Shown here one piece after another: positions 24,327 through 33,939 of a stretch of DNA of 64,000 bases (positions are counted from its first letter, which is position 1; every line of letters begins with the position of its first letter). The DNA comes from Nitratireductor sp. ZSWI3 (GTDB lineage: Bacteria; Pseudomonadota; Alphaproteobacteria; Rhizobiales; Rhizobiaceae), in NCBI RefSeq assembly GCF_024655565.1, contig NZ_JANKOF010000004.1, positions 53,591-117,590 on the forward strand. The letters run 5' to 3'. Made by a program: the position numbers and the translations under genes. The notes under the pieces are model-generated. The model was not told the DNA's origin and ran no database searches. It was given only the letters and a program-made list of their open reading frames with translations.

Positions 24327-24446
24327 TCCATACGCGATCTGCATGGATCTTTACGGGGTCGGCATTGGAGATGGCAGCGCCGGGCGTGTACGAAAGCGGT
24401 GGTTGGCGCCTTTTGCGCGCTCTTGTCCAGCTGAAAGGATGGGCTC

Positions 24447-25610
24447 ATGCGCATCATCGACATCTGCGAAGTCACGAAACCCATCTCCTCGCCCATCCGC
24501 AACGCCTATATCGACTTCAGCAGGATGACCACTAGCCTGGTTGCCGTGGTCACCGACGTGATCCGCGACGGTCGCCGCGTCGTCGGCTACGGTTTCAACT
24601 CCAATGGCCGCTACGGACAGGGCGGCCTCATCCGCGAGCGTTTCCGCGACCGCATCCTTCAAGCCGACGCAGCGTCGCTTCTCAACGACGAGGGAACCAA
24701 TTTCGACGGCCACAGGATCTGGGCGGCCATGATGCAGAACGAGAAGCCGGGAGGGCACGGCGAACGCTCCGTGGCCGTCGGAACCATCGACATGGCGGTC
24801 TGGGACGCGATCGCGAAGATCGAGGGCAAGCCCCTTTTCCGCCTGCTCGCCGAACAGAAGGGAACTGAGGCCAACCCGCGGGTCTTCGTCTACGCCGCCG
24901 GCGGATATTATTACCCCGGCAAGGACGATGCGGCCCTATGCGCTGAAATGCGCAGCTATGTCGAGCGAGGCTACACTGTCGTGAAGATGAAGATCGGCGG
25001 CGCCGGCATCGATGAGGATCGGCGGCGCATCGAAGCCGTTCTCGAGGAGATCGACGGGAAGGCTCGTCTTGCGGTGGATGCGAACGGCCGCTTCGATCTC
25101 GAAACGGCGATCGCCTATGCCAGGATGCTTCGCCAGTATCCGCTGTTCTGGTACGAAGAGGCCGGCGATCCCCTGGACTATGCCCTGCAGGCGGCGATCG
25201 GCGCGTTCTATCCGGGTCCGATGGCAACGGGCGAGAACCTGTTCTCGCATCAGGATGCGCGCAACCTTCTTCGATACGGCGCGATGCGCCCCGACCGCGA
25301 TTGGCTGCAGTTCGATTGCGCGCTGTCCTACGGGCTCGTCGAATATCTGCGGACGCTCGATATGCTGGAGCAGTTCGGCTGGTCGCCGTCCCGCTGCATA
25401 CCGCATGGCGGGCACCAGATGTCATTGAACATAGCCGCCGGCCTCGGCCTCGGCGGCAACGAGAGCTACCCCGACCTGTTTCAGCCCTATGGCGGCTTTC
25501 CGGACGGCGTGGAGGTGATTGACGGTCACATCACCATGCCCGAATTGCCGGGGATCGGGTTCGAGGGCAAATCCGACCTGATCAAGGTGATGCGCGATCT
25601 GGCGGAGTGA
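24447..25610 (+). CDS. tarD: D-tartrate dehydratase (enolase superfamily, mandelate racemase subgroup)
   Basis: This 387-residue enzyme dehydrates D-tartrate to oxaloacetate. The active-site set of the family is present: Lys100 in NEKPGGHG, the KxK motif with Lys182 (KMK, 180-182), metal ligands Asp211, Glu237 and Glu263, and the general acid His320 in CIPHGGH. All are offset by exactly two positions from the residues I recall for Bradyrhizobium japonicum TarD (389 aa). An AAAGGA site lies before the ATG. The neighbouring tartrate dehydrogenase-like genes and carboxylate transporter support the assignment. Confidence 0.92.
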   Translation: MRIIDICEVTKPISSPIRNAYIDFSRMTTSLVAVVTDVIRDGRRVVGYGFNSNGRYGQGGLIRERFRDRILQADAASLLNDEGTNFDGHRIWAAMMQNEKPGGHGERSVAVGTIDMAVWDAIAKIEGKPLFRLLAEQKGTEANPRVFVYAAGGYYYPGKDDAALCAEMRSYVERGYTVVKMKIGGAGIDEDRRRIEAVLEEIDGKARLAVDANGRFDLETAIAYARMLRQYPLFWYEEAGDPLDYALQAAIGAFYPGPMATGENLFSHQDARNLLRYGAMRPDRDWLQFDCALSYGLVEYLRTLDMLEQFGWSPSRCIPHGGHQMSLNIAAGLGLGGNESYPDLFQPYGGFPDGVEVIDGHITMPELPGIGFEGKSDLIKVMRDLAE

Positions 25611-25622
25611 AGATATCCGCCC

Positions 25623-25654
25623 GAGACGGCAGGGAAGCCGGCCCCTGCCGTCTC
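25623..25654. terminator. bidirectional hairpin between convergent tarD and guaB
   Basis: A perfect 12-bp stem GAGACGGCAGGG / CCCTGCCGTCTC with an 8-nt loop stands 12 bases after the tarD stop and 31 bases after the guaB stop on the other strand. There is no long T tract on either side. Confidence 0.65.
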
Positions 25655-25685
25655 CCCATCCCGTTCCGGAGCGGGCGGACGAGGC

Positions 25686-27188
25686 TCACGCGCCCCCTGG
25701 ATAATTCGGGCTTTCCCGCGTGATGGTCACGTCATGCGCGTGGCTTTCGCGCAGCCCGGCGCCGGAGATGCGCACGAAGGTCGCCTTCTGGCGGAATTCG
25801 GCGAGGTCGGCGGCGCCGACATAGCCCATGGCCGCCTTCAGGCCGCCCGTCAGCTGATGCAGCACGCCGGCCGTCGGCCCCTTGTAGGGCACCTGGCCCT
25901 CGATGCCTTCCGGAACCAGCTTCAACGTGTCGCGCACCTCGGCCTGGAAGTAGCGATCGGCCGAGCCGCGCGCCATCGCGCCGACCGAGCCCATGCCGCG
26001 ATAGGCCTTGAAGGAACGCCCCTGGTGCAGATAGACCTCGCCCGGGCTCTCATCCGTGCCGGCGAGCAGCGAGCCGACCATCGCCGCGGCGGCGCCGGCG
26101 GCGAGCGCCTTGGCCAGGTCGCCCGAATATTTGATGCCGCCGTCGGCGATCAGCGAAATGCCGGCCTTGTCGGCCTCTTCCATGGCCGACATGATCGCTG
26201 AGAGCTGCGGCACGCCGACGCCGGCGACGATGCGGGTGGTGCAGATGGAGCCCGGCCCGATGCCGATCTTCACCGCATCCGCCCCCGCGTCGATCAGCGC
26301 CTTGGTGCCTTCCGCGGTCGCCACGTTGCCGGCGATGATGCGCACGGCGTTGGACAGCTTCTTGGCGCGCGTCACGGCATCGAGCACGCGCTGCGAATGG
26401 CCGTGCGCCGTGTCGATCACCAGAAGGTCGACGCCGGCATCGATGAGGCGCTCGGCGCGCTCGAAGCCGTCGTCGCCGACGCTGGTGGCCGCAGCGGCAC
26501 GCAGGCGGCCCTGGGCATCCTTGGCGGCGTTGGGATTGAGCTGCGACTTCTCGATGTCCTTGACGGTGATGAGGCCGACGCAATTGCCGGCGTCGTCGAC
26601 CACCAGAAGCTTCTCGATGCGATGCTGGTGGAGAAGGCGCTTGGCCTCATCCTGCTCGACGCCTTCCTTGACCGTGATCAGGTTCTGGTGGGTCATCAGC
26701 TCGCGCACGGGCTGGTCCGGATCGGAGGCGAAGCGCACGTCGCGGTTGGTCAGGATGCCCGCGAGACGGCCGGTCATGTGTCCGCCGGCACCGCCGTTCT
26801 CGACCACGGGAATGCCGGAGATGCCGTGCGCGCGCATCAGCGCCTGCGCCTCGGCCAGCGTGGCGTCGGGACCGATGGTGATCGGATTGACGACCATGCC
26901 GGATTCGAACTTCTTGACCTGGCGCACTTCCTCGGCCTGCTCGACGGGCGACAGGTTGCGGTGGATGACGCCGATGCCGCCGGCCTGCGCCATGGCGATG
27001 GCCAGACGCGATTCAGTCACGGTGTCCATCGCCGCCGAGAGGATCGGGATGTTCAGCTCGATGTCGCCCGCAATGCGCGTGCGCACATCGGTCTGCCCGG
27101 GCATCACTTCGGAATGGCCGGGCTGCAGGAGCACGTCGTCGAAGGTGAGCGCCTGGGCGCCGGTTGCTGTCTCGATGATTCTAGCCAT
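25686..27188 (-). CDS. guaB: inosine-5'-monophosphate dehydrogenase
   Basis: This 500-residue enzyme oxidises IMP to XMP with NAD, the first committed step to GMP; the GuaA protein at 7.5 kb acts next. The TIM barrel is interrupted by a tandem CBS domain pair (about residues 95-210). The catalytic Cys lies in [15 protein letters not shown], and the YRGMGS flap precedes the mobile ARG segment. I chose the ATG at 27188, starting [21 protein letters not shown], the normal N-terminus. Confidence 0.97.
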   Translation of the reverse strand: MARIIETATGAQALTFDDVLLQPGHSEVMPGQTDVRTRIAGDIELNIPILSAAMDTVTESRLAIAMAQAGGIGVIHRNLSPVEQAEEVRQVKKFESGMVVNPITIGPDATLAEAQALMRAHGISGIPVVENGGAGGHMTGRLAGILTNRDVRFASDPDQPVRELMTHQNLITVKEGVEQDEAKRLLHQHRIEKLLVVDDAGNCVGLITVKDIEKSQLNPNAAKDAQGRLRAAAATSVGDDGFERAERLIDAGVDLLVIDTAHGHSQRVLDAVTRAKKLSNAVRIIAGNVATAEGTKALIDAGADAVKIGIGPGSICTTRIVAGVGVPQLSAIMSAMEEADKAGISLIADGGIKYSGDLAKALAAGAAAAMVGSLLAGTDESPGEVYLHQGRSFKAYRGMGSVGAMARGSADRYFQAEVRDTLKLVPEGIEGQVPYKGPTAGVLHQLTGGLKAAMGYVGAADLAEFRQKATFVRISGAGLRESHAHDVTITRESPNYPGGA

Positions 27189-27511
27189 GGCCGACCCTTG
27201 CAAATGAGAGGATACGCGACCCTGCCCCGGTGGAAGGGCACGGCCACGATTTCTTGATTCCCTTTCAGGATTGGCGCTGGCTGGTACCACGTCGGCGCGC
27301 TCATGAAAAGGTGGCATGGCTCATTCGGCGGCGGGATTCTTGCCGCAGTCGCCCCGAACAGCACCAAACGGCAGCGCGGACTGCCACAGGACAGGCCGCG
27401 CCAAGCGTGCTACAGCGCCACGCGTCCGGATGACTGCGCGGCGCATCGGGGCTTCCTTGCCGCTTGTCCCGATGTGGCTCCGGCGCCGCAACGCCCACAA
27501 GAAGCAAGGCC
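27189..27511. other. guaB/MFS divergent intergenic region
   Basis: About 320 bases separate the divergent guaB and MFS genes. Short frames exist but none resembles a protein. The guaB promoter must lie here; I could not pick a clear -35/-10 pair or a riboswitch fold. Confidence 0.4.
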
Positions 27512-28930
27512 TTGAAACGCACCCTCCCGCTCGTTCTCGCCGTCGCCCTCTTCATGGAGCAGATGGATTCGACCGTCATCGCGACGTCGCTGCCGGCCAT
27601 TGCCGCCGATATCGGCACCAGCCCCGTCACCCTGAAGCTCGCCCTCACCACCTATCTGGTGGCGCTCGCCATCTTCATCCCGATCAGCGGCTGGATGGCC
27701 GACCGGTTCGGCGCCAAGCGTGTCTTCCGCACGGCCATCGGCGTCTTCGTTCTGGGGTCCGTCGCATGCGCCTTTTCCGGCTCCCTCGGCGCCTTCGTCC
27801 TGTCGCGTTTCCTGCAGGGAATGGGCGGCGCGATGATGACGCCGGTGGGGCGGCTGGTGCTCGTGCGGGCGACGCCGCGCGAGCAACTCGTCAGCGCCAT
27901 GGCATGGCTTTCCGTGCCGGCCCTGATCGGCCCGATCGCCGGGCCGCCCCTCGGCGGCTTCATCACCACCTATTTCTCCTGGCACTGGATCTTCCTCATC
28001 AATGTGCCGATCGGCCTCGCCGGCATCCTCGTCTCGGGGCGCATCCTGCCCGAATTTCCCGGCGAGGAACGCGGGCGGCTCGACGTGACGGGCTTCCTGC
28101 TGGCCAGCATGGCCGCCTCGGGCGTCGTGTTCGGCCTTTCGGTGATCAGCCTGCCGGCGCTGCCACCCTTCGTCGGCGTCCTCACGGTGCTGGTCGGCGC
28201 CGCGGCCGGCGCCCTCTACATCCGCCATGCGCGACGCGCGCCCGACCCGGTTCTGGCGCTCGGCCTGTTCTCCAACCGCACCTTCCGCTCGGCGATCGTC
28301 GGGGCGTCGCTGTTCCGCGTCGGCATCGGCGCCGTGCCGTTCCTGCTGCCGCTGATGTTCCAGGTGGTCTTCGGCCTGACGCCGTTCGAATCCGGCCTGT
28401 TGACGTTTGCCTCGGCATTCGGCGCCATCGCCATGAAATTCGTCGCCACCACCGCCCTGCGCGTCGCCGGGTTCCGGCACGTCCTCATCCTGGCGGCGAT
28501 CCTCGGGGCAGCCACCATCGCGATCAACGCCTTCTTCACCCCATCGACGCCGCATGCGGTCATCGTTGCGGTGCTGATCGCGTCCGGCCTCCTGCGCTCG
28601 CTGTTCTTCACCTCGTCGAATGCTCTGGTGTTCGCCGAGGTCGACGACCGTGAAGCGAGCCAGGCCTCCACCATCGCCGCGGCCAGCCAGCAGATCAGCA
28701 TCGCGATCGGCGTCGCCGTCGGCGGCGGCGTTCTCGAAGCGACGGCCTTCCTCACCGGCACCGCGCTCGGGCTCGATGCCTTCGTCAACGCTTTCCTGGT
28801 CGTGGCCACCCTTTCGGCGCTGGCGGCGGTGCCGTTCTTCATGCTTCCCCCGGAAGCCGGCAGCCGGGTCTCCGGCCATCGCCGCCGGCCGACGGCAGAT
28901 GGCGAGGAGCAGCCGCAAGCCGCCGAGTGA
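27512..28930 (+). CDS. MFS multidrug-type exporter (DHA2 family, 14 TM)
   Basis: This is a major facilitator of about 472 residues with the DHA2 signatures: FMEQMDSTVIATSLPAIA in helix 1, GWMADRFGAKRVFR (motif A) and motif C in helix 5 (GPIAGPPLGGFI). The hydropathy suggests 14 membrane helices. It would export drugs or other amphiphiles by proton antiport. The start is uncertain. I placed it at a TTG with AAGCAAGG upstream; the ATG at 27554 and a TTG at 27464 are alternatives. Confidence 0.85.
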   Translation: MKRTLPLVLAVALFMEQMDSTVIATSLPAIAADIGTSPVTLKLALTTYLVALAIFIPISGWMADRFGAKRVFRTAIGVFVLGSVACAFSGSLGAFVLSRFLQGMGGAMMTPVGRLVLVRATPREQLVSAMAWLSVPALIGPIAGPPLGGFITTYFSWHWIFLINVPIGLAGILVSGRILPEFPGEERGRLDVTGFLLASMAASGVVFGLSVISLPALPPFVGVLTVLVGAAAGALYIRHARRAPDPVLALGLFSNRTFRSAIVGASLFRVGIGAVPFLLPLMFQVVFGLTPFESGLLTFASAFGAIAMKFVATTALRVAGFRHVLILAAILGAATIAINAFFTPSTPHAVIVAVLIASGLLRSLFFTSSNALVFAEVDDREASQASTIAAASQQISIAIGVAVGGGVLEATAFLTGTALGLDAFVNAFLVVATLSALAAVPFFMLPPEAGSRVSGHRRRPTADGEEQPQAAE

Positions 28931-28953
28931 GCCCCGCGACGATTTCAGGAGTC

Positions 28954-29928
28954 TCAGCGGCAGAGATTTGCCGAGGCAAATCCCGGATCGATCTGCCCGG
29001 TGCATTCGAAATATTTCTGCAGCACCAGCAGGGAGATCAGTTCCTCGCGCTTGCGATCCGAAAAGCGGGCGACATGGGCGTGCGCGGCCGCGATGATACG
29101 GCGCGCCTCGTCGGGGTGGCGCTCGAAATGCTCCACCTTCTCGGGAAGATCGCCGAGATCGTCACGCAGCTCGGCATAATGGACACCCGGCTCGAGACGG
29201 CCTTCCATGAACCACGTCTCGTAGCGCGGGCGGGGCATCATGCACAGCGAGTTCGACGCCATGATCCATTTGAGGTTGGTGGCGACGTCATGGCCTTCCA
29301 GCGAGATGACGTAACGATATGCGAGCTGCTCGCGGACCGTCAGGCGGGGCTTGGCCATCGTGCTTTCGAACACCGCCCCCACATGGCCGATGTCGAAACG
29401 AGGGTCGTTGCCGTAAAGCGCGACGAGGCGCTTCCTGGCGGCGTTGTTCATGACGCCGCGCCAGACGGCCGCCGGCTTCTTGTCGATGAAGGCACCACCA
29501 TCGCGCGGCCAGCGGAAATGGCGCAGGCGATCGAGCTTCATCAGGACCGAATTTTCGTTGGCGCCATCGACCGGCCGGCTTTTGACGATGGCTGGAACCG
29601 GCGGAACCGTGGTCACGTCCCCGAAGACGTGGGCGAACCGCAGATGCGGCGCGAAGGCCAGGGCGAACTGGCGCAGATCGTAATAATAGTAGCTCGGCCG
29701 GCGTGCCATCGCGTCAAGTGGCGGCGCCTCGCCAACCGCGGCGCCGGGCCACAGCTTGTTGTAGTAGGCGACGCGCTCGGCGATCTCCGGGTCGAGCGGC
29801 CCCGCTTCGATCCCGGCGAGCCGCTTCGCCCACCACCGCCGCCACAAGCGGCGCGGGACCGCCTCGCGGCCGATCGACACGGTGTAGTAGGCCACGCGCT
29901 GCACGGGGCTTCGAAGTCGATGCCACAT
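28954..29928 (-). CDS. family 90 glycosyltransferase (CAP10/LPS-modifying type)
   Basis: This 324-residue cytoplasmic protein has the GT90/CAP10 domain: the core YRYVISLEGHDVATNLKWIM, then LCMMPRPRYETWFME and GVHYAELRDDLGDL. In other bacteria the family adds xylose or other sugars to lipopolysaccharide core or capsule. The ATG at 29928 is preceded by GGAGGGGG; a longer frame to 30066 overlaps rlmE. It follows rlmE closely on the same strand, but the functional link is unclear. Confidence 0.85.
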   Translation of the reverse strand: MWHRLRSPVQRVAYYTVSIGREAVPRRLWRRWWAKRLAGIEAGPLDPEIAERVAYYNKLWPGAAVGEAPPLDAMARRPSYYYYDLRQFALAFAPHLRFAHVFGDVTTVPPVPAIVKSRPVDGANENSVLMKLDRLRHFRWPRDGGAFIDKKPAAVWRGVMNNAARKRLVALYGNDPRFDIGHVGAVFESTMAKPRLTVREQLAYRYVISLEGHDVATNLKWIMASNSLCMMPRPRYETWFMEGRLEPGVHYAELRDDLGDLPEKVEHFERHPDEARRIIAAAHAHVARFSDRKREELISLLVLQKYFECTGQIDPGFASANLCR

Positions 29929-29956
29929 CACCCCCTCCCATGCCTCCGCCGGACGC

Positions 29957-30691
29957 TCAGCCGGCTTGCTCGGCGTCCGCTCCCGCGTCCTGCGGGCGTC
30001 CCTTGAAATCCTTGGCGAGCAGGTAGAGCTCGACCGATTCACCGCGCGAGGCCGGCGGCTTGACATGGTGAACGGAGCGGAAATTCTTCTTCAGCTGATC
30101 GAGCAGGCTGTTTTCGGCACCGCCCTGGAAGGTCTTGGCGAGGAAATGCCCGCCCGGCTTCAGGACGGACATGGCGAAATCCGCCGCCGTCTCGCACAGA
30201 TGCATGGTGCGGATGTGGTCGGTGCGCCGGTGGCCGGTGGTCGGCGCCGCCATGTCCGACAGCACCACGTCCGGCGCTTCGCCGAGCGTTTCGATGAGGC
30301 GCGCCGGCGCATCGTCGTCGAGGAAGTCCATCTCGAGCACGATGGCGCCCGGCACTGGATCCATGCCGAGATAATCGATGCCCACGACGAGCGGGTTTTC
30401 CGGCGTCGACTTCACGCGCTCGGCGGCGACCTGGCACCAGCCGCCGGGAGCGGCGCCGAGATCGATCACCCGCGCGCCGGGCGCCAGGATCTTGTAGCGG
30501 TCGTCGATCTCGGTGAGCTTGTAGGCAGCGCGCGAACGCATGCCCTCGGCCTGGGCCCGGTGCACATAGGGATCGTTGAGGTGCCGCTCCAGCCAGCGGC
30601 GGGAAGAGTTCTTCAGCCCGCGCTTCTTCTTGACCCGCGTCTTCAGCGCCCGGGCTCCGCCTCCGCCCTTGTTCGCCGGCTTCTTCGTCAT
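29957..30691 (-). CDS. rlmE: 23S rRNA (uridine-2'-O) methyltransferase RlmE
   Basis: This 244-residue FtsJ-family enzyme methylates the 2'-O of U2552 in 23S rRNA. The SAM-binding motif is [14 protein letters not shown], and the K-D-K-E tetrad is visible ([27 protein letters not shown]). The N-terminal extension of about 35 residues is basic and glycine-rich ([22 protein letters not shown]), as in other Rhizobiales. The start overlaps the ppx stop (ATGA), so the two are cotranscribed. Confidence 0.94.
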   Translation of the reverse strand: MTKKPANKGGGGARALKTRVKKKRGLKNSSRRWLERHLNDPYVHRAQAEGMRSRAAYKLTEIDDRYKILAPGARVIDLGAAPGGWCQVAAERVKSTPENPLVVGIDYLGMDPVPGAIVLEMDFLDDDAPARLIETLGEAPDVVLSDMAAPTTGHRRTDHIRTMHLCETAADFAMSVLKPGGHFLAKTFQGGAENSLLDQLKKNFRSVHHVKPPASRGESVELYLLAKDFKGRPQDAGADAEQAG

Positions 30692-32010
30692 GCGCTTCGC
30701 CCCATGCGTCGCCGGCGGCGCCAGACGCCGTCCGCGGCCATCATCTCGCTCAACATGCCCTCGCGCAGGCCGCGGTCGGCGACCCTCAGCCGCTCGGCGG
30801 GCCAGCGGCGGCGGATCGCCTCGAGGATCGCGCAGCCGCCGAGCACCAGATCGGCCCTGTCGGCGCCGATGCACGGATTGGCCTTGCGCTGCTCGAAATC
30901 CCAGGAAAGAAGCGTGTCGATCATCCGGTCGACATTGTCGCGCTCCATCCACAGGCCGTCGACGCGGCGGCGGTCATAGCGGGTGAGGCCGAGATGCACG
31001 CCGGCCAGCGTCGTGACCGTGCCCGAGGTCCCGATCAGGTGGAACCGGCCGCCCGCGGCGATCTGGTTCAGCCGCCCGCCGTCGTCGAACCGGTCGAGCA
31101 GCTCGGACACGGCCTCGACCATCGCGGCAAAGCTCTCCCTCGTCACGTGATGGCCGCCGAACCGTTCGGCGAGCGAGACGACGCCGACCGGCAGCGACGT
31201 CCACGACACGATGTGGTCGGCCAGCCGCGGCGTGCGGTGGCGGGAAATGTCGACCAGCGCGATCTCGGAGGAGCCGCCTCCGATGTCGAACAGGACCACG
31301 CCTTCCGTGCCGCGCTCGACCAGCGTGCTGCAACCGGCCACGGCGAGGCGCGCCTCGGTGCGGCGGTCGATGATCTCGAGCGTCAGCCCGGTCTCCTTCT
31401 TCACCCGGCCGATGAAGGCCGCACCGTTTTCCGCCGAGCGGCATGCCTCCGTGGCGATCAGGCGCACCCGCCGCGGCTTGCGGTGGTCGAGCTTGTCGGC
31501 GCAGATCTTGAGCGCCGCCACGGCGCGGTCCATCGCCGCCTCGCCGAGACGGCCATCCCGGGACAATCCCTCGCCCAGACGAACGATCCGCGAGAACGCG
31601 TCGACCACCTGGAAATGGCTGGGGCGGCTCGGCACGGCCATGAGCAGGCGGCAATTGTTGGTTCCAAGATCGAGCGCCGCATAGGTCGCCCGCGCCTCTT
31701 CCCCGGCCGGCACCGGCCGGCGGGATGCCGACGGCTGGCGCGCCGGCGTGGCCTCGGGCCCAGGCGCCTGTGACGCCGCGGAGCGCGCACCCTCCGGCCC
31801 CTTCACATAGACGCGCCGGCGGCGGCGCTTGCGACGCTTGCGCTTTTGCGGGTGCGCATCGGCACCCTTGGAAGAAGCAGCCGCTTCTTCCGCATAGGCA
31901 GAGGGTCCGGCCGACCGGTCGTCGAAGCCGAGGGTAACGCCCCCTTCCGACGCGGCATTCCGGACACCCCGCGCGGCCGGCCTCAGGCCGGCATCGTCGT
32001 GGTTGTCCAC
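30688..32010 (-). CDS. ppx: Ppx/GppA-family exopolyphosphatase/pppGpp phosphohydrolase
   Basis: This is a 440-residue protein of the ASKHA fold. The phosphate-binding motifs [16 protein letters not shown] and [17 protein letters not shown] are present, with the catalytic-region [11 protein letters not shown]. The first 105 residues are a low-complexity extension with a strongly basic patch ([16 protein letters not shown]) absent from enterobacterial Ppx. It would hydrolyse polyphosphate or pppGpp; which is not clear. The start is a GTG with AAGGAAAAG upstream. It is translationally coupled to rlmE. Confidence 0.9.
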   Translation of the reverse strand: MDNHDDAGLRPAARGVRNAASEGGVTLGFDDRSAGPSAYAEEAAASSKGADAHPQKRKRRKRRRRRVYVKGPEGARSAASQAPGPEATPARQPSASRRPVPAGEEARATYAALDLGTNNCRLLMAVPSRPSHFQVVDAFSRIVRLGEGLSRDGRLGEAAMDRAVAALKICADKLDHRKPRRVRLIATEACRSAENGAAFIGRVKKETGLTLEIIDRRTEARLAVAGCSTLVERGTEGVVLFDIGGGSSEIALVDISRHRTPRLADHIVSWTSLPVGVVSLAERFGGHHVTRESFAAMVEAVSELLDRFDDGGRLNQIAAGGRFHLIGTSGTVTTLAGVHLGLTRYDRRRVDGLWMERDNVDRMIDTLLSWDFEQRKANPCIGADRADLVLGGCAILEAIRRRWPAERLRVADRGLREGMLSEMMAADGVWRRRRRMGRSA

Positions 32011-32183
32011 CGCTTTTCCTTCGCCGCCGCGCGAGCCATGAAAGGCGCTGCAGGCGGCTCAACTCTCTTACGTTGACGACAGAGTATCAGCCCGGGGAGA
32101 TTTCACCAAGAGCGGCATCGCCGCTGCGCGCCGACTTTTTCTCCACAGAGGCCGGCGCATGCCATTCAAATCTCAAAGCGGAC

Positions 32184-32212
32184 TTGACTATGGATGTGGG
32201 ATCGCTAAATAG
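32184..32212 (+). promoter_or_regulatory. promoter of tRNA-Gln
   Basis: A -35 box TTGACT (32184-32189) is separated by 16-17 bases from TAAATA/AAATAG (32206-32212), ending 27 bases before the mature tRNA start. Confidence 0.65.
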
Positions 32213-32238
32213 CGGTTGCGCGACAGCCGCCGCGATGC

Positions 32239-32312
32239 TGGGGAATAGGTTAACGGTAGACCCACGGACTCTGACTCCGTTAGTCCTGGTTCGAATCCAG
32301 GTTCCCCAGCCA
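32239..32312 (+). tRNA. tRNA-Gln (anticodon CTG)
   Basis: This is a 74-nt cloverleaf with encoded CCA. The acceptor stem is TGGGGAA / TTCCCCA with discriminator G. The anticodon arm ACGGA-CTCTGAC-TCCGT places CTG at positions 34-36 with T33 and A37, and the T-arm contains GGTTCGAATCC. CTG decodes CAG, glutamine. The whole fold pairs without mismatch in the acceptor stem. Confidence 0.96.
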
Positions 32313-32582
32313 TTCATTTACAGCCGCCAGGATCACTCGCAATATCGATGAGCACACGGCATGTTTGCCGCCGCGAGGCGGGCTGCGTCGTCGTGAGATC
32401 ATGCGTTGCGGCCGCGCCGCTCCGATGCCATCGGATTGTTTTTGCGAAGAACGCCGCGCCCTGCGAGCAGGTTCGCGATCGCCGGGCAAAGCGGGGCTCC
32501 GCTCGGCGTGCGGCCCCCGCCGCCGCCTTTTCGGCAGGTGGCGGCGAAGGCGAGTTTCGGCGCCTGAAAGGCAGAGTGAGGG

Positions 32583-32900
32583 TCAGCGGTCGATCACGCG
32601 AAAGATCTCCCAGCGCGACGAACCGGACACGACGTAAGGTTCGATCTCCTTGCCCCAGGCCCGATGGGCATCGAGGGCGCCGATGCGCGAGAAGAAGTCC
32701 TCGAGCTGGGTGAGTGACTTGACGCGGTGATCGGCCTCCAGCGTCGCCTCGCGCGCTCCGATCGAGCCGCTCAGCATTGAAAACTCCATTTCCCGCAGGC
32801 CGACCTGCTCTCCGATCTCGTTTTCCCATTTGCGCATCAGGTCGATCACGGTCTGCTTGTGACCGAAACGGGCGTCGATTTGCCAACGTGCGACGAACAT
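32583..32900 (-). CDS. conserved hypothetical protein (105 aa)
   Basis: This small soluble protein begins MFVARWQIDARFGHKQTVID and ends RWEIFRVIDR. The alternating beta-alpha pattern would suit a ferredoxin-like dimeric alpha/beta barrel, but I do not recognise the family. The ATG at 32900 has an excellent AGGAGGAG site; the upstream frame start at 32930 is less likely. It stands alone between tRNA-Gln and a dispersed repeat, and nothing nearby indicates its role. Confidence 0.65.
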   Translation of the reverse strand: MFVARWQIDARFGHKQTVIDLMRKWENEIGEQVGLREMEFSMLSGSIGAREATLEADHRVKSLTQLEDFFSRIGALDAHRAWGKEIEPYVVSGSSRWEIFRVIDR

Positions 32901-32979
32901 GTGCTCCTCCTGTTCTGCGGGAATGTTCATCCCGGCTCTGCACTGAAGTCTGGTGGCAATCCTGTCGTGCTCGAACGCC

Positions 32980-33032
32980 AGAGCGGGATGAGGAAAAGTG
33001 TGAAGCGGTTTTCCGCCCGCATCCCGCTCAAA
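32980..33032 (-). repeat. 53-bp dispersed palindromic repeat, copy B
   Basis: This is the exact reverse complement of 18062-18114. The flanking TGATCGCGATCTA also corresponds to sequence beside copy A, but the 31-bp palindrome between flank and core in copy A is missing here. Confidence 0.88.
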
Positions 33033-33281
33033 CTTTTTGATCGCGATCTAAGAGCGACATCGCCGGGAGCCCCGGTGCCGTCCCGTCAGGCGCACTTTCC
33101 GGTCAAGGCCATGCGGCCAGCCTGACAAGGTCGTTCCTGCCGGCAACGCCGTTCCTGCACGGCACTTAATCTAGCACGATCGCGGTTCCCCGGCGCTGGA
33201 AATCGGCATGGGTCGATCAACGGACGGCGGCATCGGCCCCATCCGTTGATCGCCAAGCTGGTATCCCTCGGCATCACCCGG
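33033..33281. other. intergenic remainder next to repeat copy B
   Basis: No gene is seen between repeat copy B and the TenA-like gene. Only short frames occur. Together with the repeat this makes a gap of about 380 bases. Confidence 0.4.
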
Positions 33282-33935
33282 TCAGCGCCCGTCATAGGGA
33301 GCGTCATGGAAGGCGATCTCGAGCCGCTGCACCTGGCCGAACACACCGCTCAGCCGTGCCCGTTCCGCCGCATCGAGCCCGGCGCCGGCGGCGTCGAGCT
33401 CGTCCTTCAGCCACCTCGCCTGCGCCGCGAATGCGTCGTCGGCATGCATGTCGACCCATTCCCTGAGGACGGGGTCGGAAATCCTCGTGGCGGCGGCCCG
33501 CTTCGACCAGGTCCAGTACATCCATTCTGCGGCAAACATCGCCGCGACGATGTCGAGGAACCCGCCTCGCCGGGCGATCTCCAGCATGCCCGCGCGGAAG
33601 GCTTCCACCGGCGGCCGGTCGAGCGCATGCGAGGACGGATCGATCGCGCGCGCCGCAAAGGTCCGCTCGAAATAGGCGATCTGCCGGTTCGCCAGCGCGT
33701 CGAGAACGCCGATCAGCCAGCGCTTCTGGCCGATCGTCCCGGCTTTCGCCGCCGCGTAGGCGAAGATCGAGATCGCCGTGTCGACGAAGGCCCCTTCATA
33801 GACCAGGTAGCGCTCGAAAACCTCCAACGGCAGGCGGTCCTGCTCGATGTCGTTCACGAAGCGATGGTCGACCATCGCTTCGAGCACCGCCGCGTTCTCG
33901 CGCAGCATCTGCTCGCTCAAAGTTTCGGACGGCAC
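33282..33935 (-). CDS. TenA-family protein (TenA_E-like)
   Basis: This 217-residue all-helical protein belongs to the TenA/thiaminase II family. The N-terminal DHRFVNDIEQDRLPLEVFERYL and the helix AAEWMYWTWSKRAA are characteristic. The position normally occupied by the catalytic cysteine of TenA_C enzymes shows no Cys, which points to the TenA_E subgroup. That subgroup acts on aminopyrimidine precursors or unknown substrates. The start is a GTG five bases after the BtpA-family gene stop, so it is in one operon. No other thiamin genes are nearby, so a catabolic role with its neighbours is possible. Confidence 0.8.
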   Translation of the reverse strand: MPSETLSEQMLRENAAVLEAMVDHRFVNDIEQDRLPLEVFERYLVYEGAFVDTAISIFAYAAAKAGTIGQKRWLIGVLDALANRQIAYFERTFAARAIDPSSHALDRPPVEAFRAGMLEIARRGGFLDIVAAMFAAEWMYWTWSKRAAATRISDPVLREWVDMHADDAFAAQARWLKDELDAAGAGLDAAERARLSGVFGQVQRLEIAFHDAPYDGR

Positions 33936-33939
33936 GGGG

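Noticed and set aside
27189..27511. Possible purine riboswitch upstream of guaB
   Set aside because: I could not find the conserved junction or loops of a purine or PRPP/ppGpp aptamer.
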